From assembly GCF_963676685.1 (NCBI RefSeq), contig NC_092346.1, positions 41,971,289-42,035,288 of the forward strand: a stretch of DNA of 64,000 bases, written 5' to 3'. Source of the DNA: Mytilus edulis (taxonomy: Eukaryota; Mollusca; Bivalvia; Mytilida; Mytilidae). How positions within the stretch are numbered: the first letter of the stretch is position 1; each line of letters starts with the position of its first letter. The position numbers and the translations under genes are program-made. This document shows positions 35,601-44,600 of this stretch, in pieces. The notes below the pieces were generated by a model. That model was given only the letters and a program-made list of their open reading frames with translations. It was not told where the DNA came from and did not search any database.

Positions 35601-38600
35601 GACTGTAGTTAAATACTTAAAAATTGCAGTTTTAAGCGAACTAAAGTCAGAGGAGGACTGGCTTAATGGACCAATATGAGCTTGCTCACCACTTGGCATT
35701 TATTGTCCAGCGTAAACCTTAAATAGTTCTACTCTGTGAAATTGTTAGGTAGATGGAAACTAAACTTAATCACAATAATCCTGGCTCACACTCAACAGCA
35801 AGCTATAAAGAGTCCAAAAAACCATTCAAACAGGAAAACCAACAGTCTAATCTATATAATCTAAATAAAAAAAAGACAAACACTTATAAAACACATCAAC
35901 AAATGACAACCACTGGACATCAGATTCCAGACTAAGTTGTACACTCTAATAGTACATTATTGGTATAAAGATTGTTTCATTTTATGCATTAAAGCCAGCT
36001 AGTGGTCAAAAACCGACGGTAGTGCAACTTAAATTTTGTTTTATATTACAGCAGATACTCTTGTCAGTAGCCAGGATTCCTTAGCTGATCCTCAGTTAGA
36101 CTCTAGTGATACAGAGGTTGTAGACAAAAGAAAAGACGCGACTGGGAATGCCGTTGCAGATGATACAAGCTCACAACAACAGTTAATATTTGACAATAAA
36201 GCATACCAGACTGAGCCAACTCCATCGTTATCTGGAAGTGAATTTACTACAGATTTACAGGACACCACTTCACAGGATGCTGATGTATGTATTATTATTC
36301 CTAGCTGTTAACTTATGCAAAAATAACTATGCTAAGGCAGAGGTTTATCAGTGGCAAATTCAGAACTTTTTATAAAAGGGGGGAGGGACCCACTTACTGC
36401 CATAAGAGGGGACACACTACAGTTATGCTTCAGTGATTCACTAAATTATCAACCAAACTTTTCCCCTGGATCCGTCTATGTTTATACATTCCTTTTAGAA
36501 CACCAATGAACTGCCTACTTTTTCAAAGCTGCAGTATTTAGACATAGGAAGATGTGCTATGAGTGCCAATTAGACAACTCTCCATCCAAATCACAATTTA
36601 TAAAAGTAAACCATGATAGGTCGAGGTATGGTCTTCAACACAGATCCTTGGCACTACACAGCCAGCTTATAAAGGGACCCAAAAAATAACTAGTGTAAAA
36701 CCATTCAAACGGGAAAACTATTGAATGGTATAGTCTTTTTAAAAAATAAAATGAATGGTATAAAGTTGATGCAGTGTCATAAACTATTTTCATTGCACCA
36801 AATTTTGATGATTTGCTTCTCAGATAATATGCCAAATCAATCATATACAGACTGTGAATAAAAAAAAACACACAACTATACATTATATAACACACAAGTA
36901 TGAAATAGGTTTAACATCAAAATGAAAAGTTGTACATGTATCATAATGACATTTTATAAAAAAATATATGTATATATATTGCTGTGAAGGTTATAAAATT
37001 TTGAAATGTGTTCTGAAAACAAAGTTTAAAATGTGTTTGTTAGTTAGGGAAAATTCTGTGTAAAACATTGAAAACATGATATGAATAAAAGATAACCTTG
37101 GTTATGCTTTACATTACCACTATTCTTATTTCCCTTCAGCAACATTAATTGAGTAATGACTAGAAAAAAATATTTAAATTACCAGTATGAATTAAAAGTC
37201 TCTTGTCAGAACACAAAGCAACAATTTAAAAGTCTCTTGTCAGAACACAAAGCAACAATTAAAAGTCATTGAAAATCACTTTGAACAAATTATTTATAAA
37301 CTGTCCTTATGATAGATGTTTTGTTATTAAACTCAATCTTATTATGCATCTTGCCTAGAAGGTTGGTAGATTTGTTATTCAACATTCTCAAAATTGCTTT
37401 GTTGCTATGTTGTTTTTTCCCTTGTATGGCAGCATGAATTCTAAAGCATCTTCACTGCTAAACACTCCAAGTAAACAAATCTTATGATGTAATAAACTGC
37501 TAATTGGAGTACTGCCAGTTGAACATGACATTATGATGATTTTCCATGAAAAATTAATGGTCTTATTGTTTTTGCGTAATTAACAAAAACTTAGTACCTT
37601 TCTAGGCTAAATACTGTAATATTTCATCAGATTTTCTTCCCTTTAAGCAACAAGTTTTGCTAGCTAATCTTCTGTGATGCTATTTTTACTTGTTTGAAAT
37701 ATTGTATTTGTCAACTCCTGTCCCCTCTCCCAAATAATATTGTATTTGTCAACTCCTGTCCCCTCTCCCAAATAATTGTATTTGTCAACTCCTGTCCCCT
37801 CTCCCAAATAATATTGTATTTGTCAACTCCTGTCCCCTCTCCCAAATAAAACACCTACAAACATACACCTGATATTATTAGAATTATTTACGGTACCAAT
37901 ATCATATTACATTCCCGTCATTGAAGGATGTACATGTACAATAACCACCAGAGATGGGTCCGATTACTTTCAATGTAATTGATTAAATTACAATTACTTA
38001 GTCATTTGTACGATTAAATTAAATTAATGATTACATCATTTCTGAAAGTATCTGATTAAATTAATGATTACATTGGCAAAGTAATCATGATTACATCTGA
38101 TTACAATGAATTTAAAAACAAAACATTTTGAATGATATGGATGAATAAACGTTTAATATAACTATAGCATTTTTGAGAACGTATTTTATTTGGTTCAATT
38201 ATAAAATGATAACTTCAAATTAAACGTCATCTATTTAAATAAACATCAAATTTCACTACATATATATTCATTACACTTTATCACCAAAGATCTCTAAATT
38301 ATTTTGAATTAAATTTAATAAAGATATATCATAATCAAGAGTTTTTTTGTTTGTCTTCTGACCTCTTTCATAATTTATATGTATTCCAAGTTGCAGTTTA
38401 TGGAAGTTTAAATATGGATGAAATAAAGTTACATTTGTACCAGTTAAAACTAGGTTAAATTTTAATAGAAATGTTTAATCAAATTGTAAACAATATGTAT
38501 TAAAGTACTAAAAACCATTGCATTTTACACGTCCAGTCCAAATACAAAAAAAAGTTTAAACAACATATTTGTCCAACTTATAATTTAGTTTGTGCTAATT

Positions 38601-41600
38601 AGATAATTTTTCATATCTGATTTATCTTTTATCATATATATTTCCCTACAGCTATACTCAATAGGTAATTGCAATAAAAACAAACCTTAATTAGTCTCCT
38701 ACCTGTCAATTCAAAGTTGACAAAAATCACAAAAATTAACAAAAGATTATAATTCAGGGTTAAAGAAAAGTATTACTTGAATATATAACAGTTATTATCA
38801 AATATTAATATGAAGATCATTATAAAACAATGAATATACATGTATGTACAATATCTTTTACCAAGATAAAAGGTATATAATTGTATTATATGTCTCTGCT
38901 TAGGCTAATGATGACTTTTCAATACTGTAACAGTTTATTTTTTACTGAAGTAGACAAGCTTAAAGTAACCAAACCATTTTAGTATGTTGAAAATTTATCA
39001 AATATGAACAAAGAGGTTCATTTAATGACCAAAAACACAATTTTAGATTTTTTTCATTGTAATCAGAATGTAATCAAAAAGTAATCATGATTACAGGGTA
39101 TTTTGAAAAGTAATTTATTAAATTAAATTACATGTAATCAGATTTTTGGCTGATTAATGATTACACTGATTACTTGAAAAATTGTAATCAATTACAGCTG
39201 ATTAACGATTACAATTACAATTACCCCAAGTCTGATAACCACAAGCTATTACATTCTAGTCATGTAGTCTTTGGAAGACAGTTGTCTCATTTTCAATCAC
39301 ATCACATCTCGTCTTTTCATACACTTGATAAGACATCTCTCAGTGTTTAAAAAAGCAATTTTGTTGTACTTTTATCAAAGTGAAATTTGTTATTCTAGTT
39401 GTATTATACATGTTAGTGCAACAGCTATTAGAGTATGTGTCACAATAATTACACTAATTGGTATCGATTAATTAATTAGTGATCTGTACGATGAGGTCAA
39501 TCAACAAATTGTTAAATGTCAATATTACAGTCTGCAATACCATTGTGAAGGATTTATAAACATTTATATGAAAATGTCTTGTAATATAATGGAATTTAGG
39601 ACAAAACATGGAAAAAAAGCAATACTAATCATAGGAATATAAAATTGCTGTTGCAAAATATCAAATCCATATGGCAGTCAGCTATGTAAGTTAATTAATT
39701 GGTTGATGGCGAAAGATTTTTTTTTTATTTCTTTATCACAGGAACTAGCATTTAGATGACTAATATGTTACACATTGTATTCAAATGATACAGGAAGTCT
39801 TCTTTGCATTTATGCTATGCTCCAGTTTTATTTTAACAAAAACAAAATGTTCAGAAATTATTGCATGCATTCATTTCTGCTACTGTTTATCAACATGTAT
39901 GTCAATTAATGTAATTTCATACAATGCAGTTTACAAATAAAGTGATCAGATTATAAAAATTCATAATTTTTTTATTTGAACAAAACAACACTTTCAGAAA
40001 TTATTGCATGTATTAATTTCTGCTACTGTTTACCAACATGTATGTCAATTAATGTAATTTCATAAAATGCAGTATACAAATAATGCGATCAGATTGAGAA
40101 ATGCAAGTTTTAATTAATGCATTGCTAATCCTAGAGCATTATACGTAGAGATCAACACTTCGGAATTCCCTGTAGGAAAAAAAAATCTATAAAAGTTCTG
40201 TTGTTACAGTAATTATTTCTTTTAATCAGTCATTCATTTTGCTTGTTGATACTGGACTCCAGGCTATTATTCCTATTAAGAACTTGACATATCGTATGGA
40301 AACTTGTCTGTTAATAGATCTCCTTTAGTTTTTGTGTCCATGTCCTTGACGTAGAACACATATCTATTTAAATGTAGCATTTTCTTTTTCCTTATTGGTT
40401 TTGATAATAGACTAAGACTCTTGATTTCAAGCTTTACATATGGTAGAAACTTGTCTATTTATGGAGACCTCTAAATGTTGTTTGATGTTAGGTTGCTCTC
40501 TGATCTTTTTTAAGTCACCATATTCGTTTATCCATTGGATAGTAGGCCAATTTAGTTGTTAGTGCTAGACCCTTTGATGTAAAGCTTGAAATATTCTATA
40601 AATACTTTGTGTATTTATGGAGACCTCTAAATGTCTTTTGATATTTTATGTTGTTTGGTTGCTGTCTTATGACATTTAACATGTATCTATTTTAATTTTG
40701 CATATTTTTTACAATACCAGGAACATTTATTTGATGTCAGTGACCTTCAGAAAGAACCACCTCTAATATCAAAATGTGGCAGCATAGAGATGACCTTTTC
40801 CTACGACCCCAAACGTGGCAGAATGGCAATAACTGTACACCAAGCTCAGGAAATTCCTAGTGTTGAACGTGGTGGTGCAAGCCATGCTCAAGTTAGGATC
40901 GTATTACTGCCTACCAAGAAACAGAAGTTTAAAACCAAAGTCAAATCTGGACAGAATCCTGTGTACCAAGAGAGTTTTGTCTTTAGTAAAATACCACAAG
41001 GTAATGTTATGACATTGTTTTATTCTTTCAAGTAGTATTAGATTTATAGTTCTTAAACTAAGAGCATATAGTTTGGGTGGTGGTCAGATGTTAAATATCA
41101 TATGACAAGCTCTAGATGTCTTTCTAAATAATTTGTATTGTTTAGTTCCTAAGCCTGTGATTTTTGGTTTACTGGTATATAAAATAAGAAGATGTGGTAT
41201 GATTGCCAATGAGATTCCTCTCCAGAAGAGACAATACACAGAAATAACAGCTATAGGGCACTATAAGGCTTCAACAATGAATAAAACCTTACTGCATAGT
41301 CAGCTAAAAGCCCTGAAATGACAAATGTAAAACAGTTAAAAAAAAGAAAACTAACGGTCTGGTTTATGTACAAATTAATGAACAAAAAACAAATTTATAC
41401 AGTGTACATTAACAAAAATGTAAAGATTTAATCATGCTTTTAAATTGTTTCGAAAAGTTGGACAATGAGTATCTATTCTTTTCCTTCAAATCTAAAGAAA
41501 ATACTAAAAGGTTCCTGATGTTGAAGGGACTTAATTCTTGAAAGATAAATGTCAAAACTGACAAAAACTTGTCCACTTTCTATTTATGGTCATTAATTTA

Positions 41601-44600
41601 TTTTATTACTTAAAAAAATCAACAACAACAATCTTATTGATGTTTTCATTATAAGGTTTTATTGCCAGAATTTTGTATCCCATTTATTTGTCAAACAGTA
41701 CCATGTACTTAATTTGATATCTGGAAACCTAAAAATATTCAAATTAGAAAGGGAAACAAATCTGATGTTGTAACTGTAAAATTTTACAAAGACATATTTT
41801 TTTAGTCCCTGAAATTGTTTAAAACTTGAAAAAAGTGTGATTGGTGGTTTCTAGTACTTGTTTCTCACATCGGCACACCAAATTGTGACATCATATAAAT
41901 CTTGAAGATCCTTGTATACATAGACTCTTGGAATAAGAAGAAGTTTTAAAATGTTTAACCTTCTTATCATTGTATTTCAGAGGAAGTCCATAGTATGGGA
42001 ATACGTATTCGTCTATATGGTGTAGAGAGGATGAGGAGAGAGAGAATGATAGGAGAAAGTATTATAGGATTTGCCTCATTGAATCTTGATAGTGCTTCCA
42101 CTCATTTTGTCATTCTTGAACCAAGGAGTAACCTTAGTGTAAGTTAGAGATTGATAAGAAGATTTTTTTCACTACATATTACAAGTACAGGTATTAGATT
42201 TTAAACTTCAAAGTTTATATTTTAGTTACAAATTATAAGTAAGGTGCATAGCCATGATGTTGACAGTTTCAGACAAAAATAATGTAAATGTTGTTTTTTA
42301 ACACCTTGAGATACAGAAATCTACCATAGGTTAATTTCAAGGAAAAATAAAAAAATTTGATAGTCAGTTTTCTTAGCATAGCGTTAGAAATTGTAACATT
42401 TAGACAAGTTGATAGTTGCTATTGAAACTGTACAGTGGTATGTAAAAAAATCCAATTATCAAAAACATAAGATACCCTAAAGCATGCAGCATTAAGGAGT
42501 GAAAGCAAAAGCTTGCTGGCTCCATCTCCGAATTATTTTTCTGGATAAGTTGACATGTCTTCCTGTTGACTGTTACCTTGTAAACTAGCATGTTAAAAAT
42601 CTGGCTCAGCATGTAAGTCTAGTACAAAGCAACGTTATATATTCATGTCACATTAAAATGTTCTCATCCTGAATTGCATATTTATTTCCTCCTGGACGTT
42701 AAACATCCATGTATCTTCATTTTCATAATTTGGCTGAAAATTTCAGTCTTGACTAAATTATTTGTGAATATATCTGTAAAATATAAAAACCTTTATGGTT
42801 TTTTTTTTAGGGTGGAGAGTCTCAATTTGATGTATCCAGTCTTTCAAGAAGTGACAGTGCATCTTCTACCCAGTCCATGCAGCATGGTGGCATGCCAGAA
42901 TTGTTGTTGGGTCTTGGTTACAATGGAACAACTGGTCGATTGACTGTTGAAGTCATCAAAGGAAGTAACTTCAGAAACATGGCCATGAACAGGGCACCAG
43001 GTAAACTTTCTATACACTAAATTCAAAGCTAATATGTAATGTACTTTCAAAAGAAAGTATGTATTGGTCTTTAAAGAATTTTTTCAGAAACTTTTGAAAC
43101 CTATAACATTTCATATCATTAATTTAATGCTACAATATGTCTTTGGTCAGTTGAAGCTTTTATTGTAGGGCTTTAATAACCTCTAGATAAGTTTCTGTTG
43201 ATTAGTAATGTTAAAAGGTATAAGGTTAATTATCAAATATGAATTATCTCCCTTTAAGTGAGTCTTCTAGATATCATATTTACCATAGGCTTGCAGGGAT
43301 TTATTTTAACAGTTTTAAATAATGGTTTTGATTCTTCCTCAACAGATACATTAATGAATATGAATGATATTGAGTTCAATGTTGTTGTCATAGTAATATA
43401 AATGTATTCTATTTGTTGATATTCCAGCTATCATAAAAATAAAAGGTTAAGTAAATGATTATTGGTGCTGTTAGGGAATTTTCCTTCTCTTACTAATAAA
43501 AAACACCTTGTTATATTTTATTTAATTTTGATTTGTTAGTTTCTTGTAGATTTAAAAAATTGATGCATTCATTCAGGTTGTAAATGTCAGCACACATGTA
43601 AAAATCATGGAAAATAACAAGGACTTGGAGTGCTTATAAATTTTGTTTATATGAAGATGTTGCATTAATTTTTGAATATTTTTTTTATATCTTTGCATGT
43701 TTTTTTAGAATTTCATGTAAAGAAAGGTTTTTGTCCTCTTGTTCAGTTAATTAATGAAACACTTGCATGGGGTAGTGAGTTTTTGATCATACCTTTTCTT
43801 AAAGTTCAATTCCACCGGGTGATTCATTTTTGCTAGCCAAGGGTTACAATCTAGTCCTTCCTCTCCACCCCTGGTGAATTAAGCTAGAATTCTTTAGACA
43901 TAAGGTAATGATTTCTATTGGTAAAAGTCATAACTGGCTACATCCAATCAAAGCTCCTTCAAGATGAGCACATGTAAATGTAGAAATTGAAAGTAACAAT
44001 TGTCACATTCTATTGAGCAACACATCTTTATCCCCAAAACATTGAACAATGTTTAGGGACAATTTAAAAGTTCTTAATCAACTAATTGAAGTTCCAGGTT
44101 ATGCTTCTTGTACATTTGTTGGAATACAAAAGTATTTTTTTTTATTCCTGCTATACGAAATTTGTAAGTCACAACTATTTTGACATCTCCACACCGAAGA
44201 GAGTTCTAGTGCTGCCACTGGTAAAGAATGATGTACCCGTAGTCAGAATGGGTGTGACTTTATTCTACTTATAGATGGCACAGCATTATACTCACAAATG
44301 TTGGCTTAATCTGCCAAGTGTGGAGAGAAGGGAACTGGATTGTAACCCTTGGCTAGGGAAGATGCTGGTGAATTAGATTTGAGGCAAAAAAAAAACCACC
44401 AATAAACAACAAGTTTAAAAGCATAATTTTAAGACAGAACTTTAGATAAAACATAAATAAAATAAATATCTTTATTGCAGTTAACAACAAAGAATCATAT
44501 TTTTCCAGTAAAAATATTCACAATTTTCACAATAGTTGTTGTCGAGCCTGCAACTTTTGTTGCAGAAAGCTCGACATAGGGATAGTGATCCGGCGGCGGC

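Larger units (their letters stand above)
32827..36051 (+). other. SYT intron (3.2 kb)
   Basis: Holds an R1 copy (33573-33716), a 490-bp foldback element (33731-34220), a 161-bp tandem repeat array (34270-35115), a short 'acagggccattacagaaa' tandem (about 35230-35305) and another R1 copy (35745-35930). No exon recognised. Confidence 0.7.
36285..40720 (+). other. SYT intron (4.4 kb)
   Basis: Contains a G-tract MITE copy (36350-36485), an R1 copy (36535-36725), a two-copy 37-bp direct repeat (about 37190-37265), a four-copy minisatellite (37695-37850) and a hAT-type element (37949-39234). 39250-40710 holds only AT-rich sequence plus two diverged direct repeats near 39835-39960 and 39980-40100. 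Confidence 0.7.

Noticed and set aside
37690..37850. CRISPR-like repeat array
   Set aside because: The units are directly contiguous with no unique spacers, and the genome is animal; it is a minisatellite.
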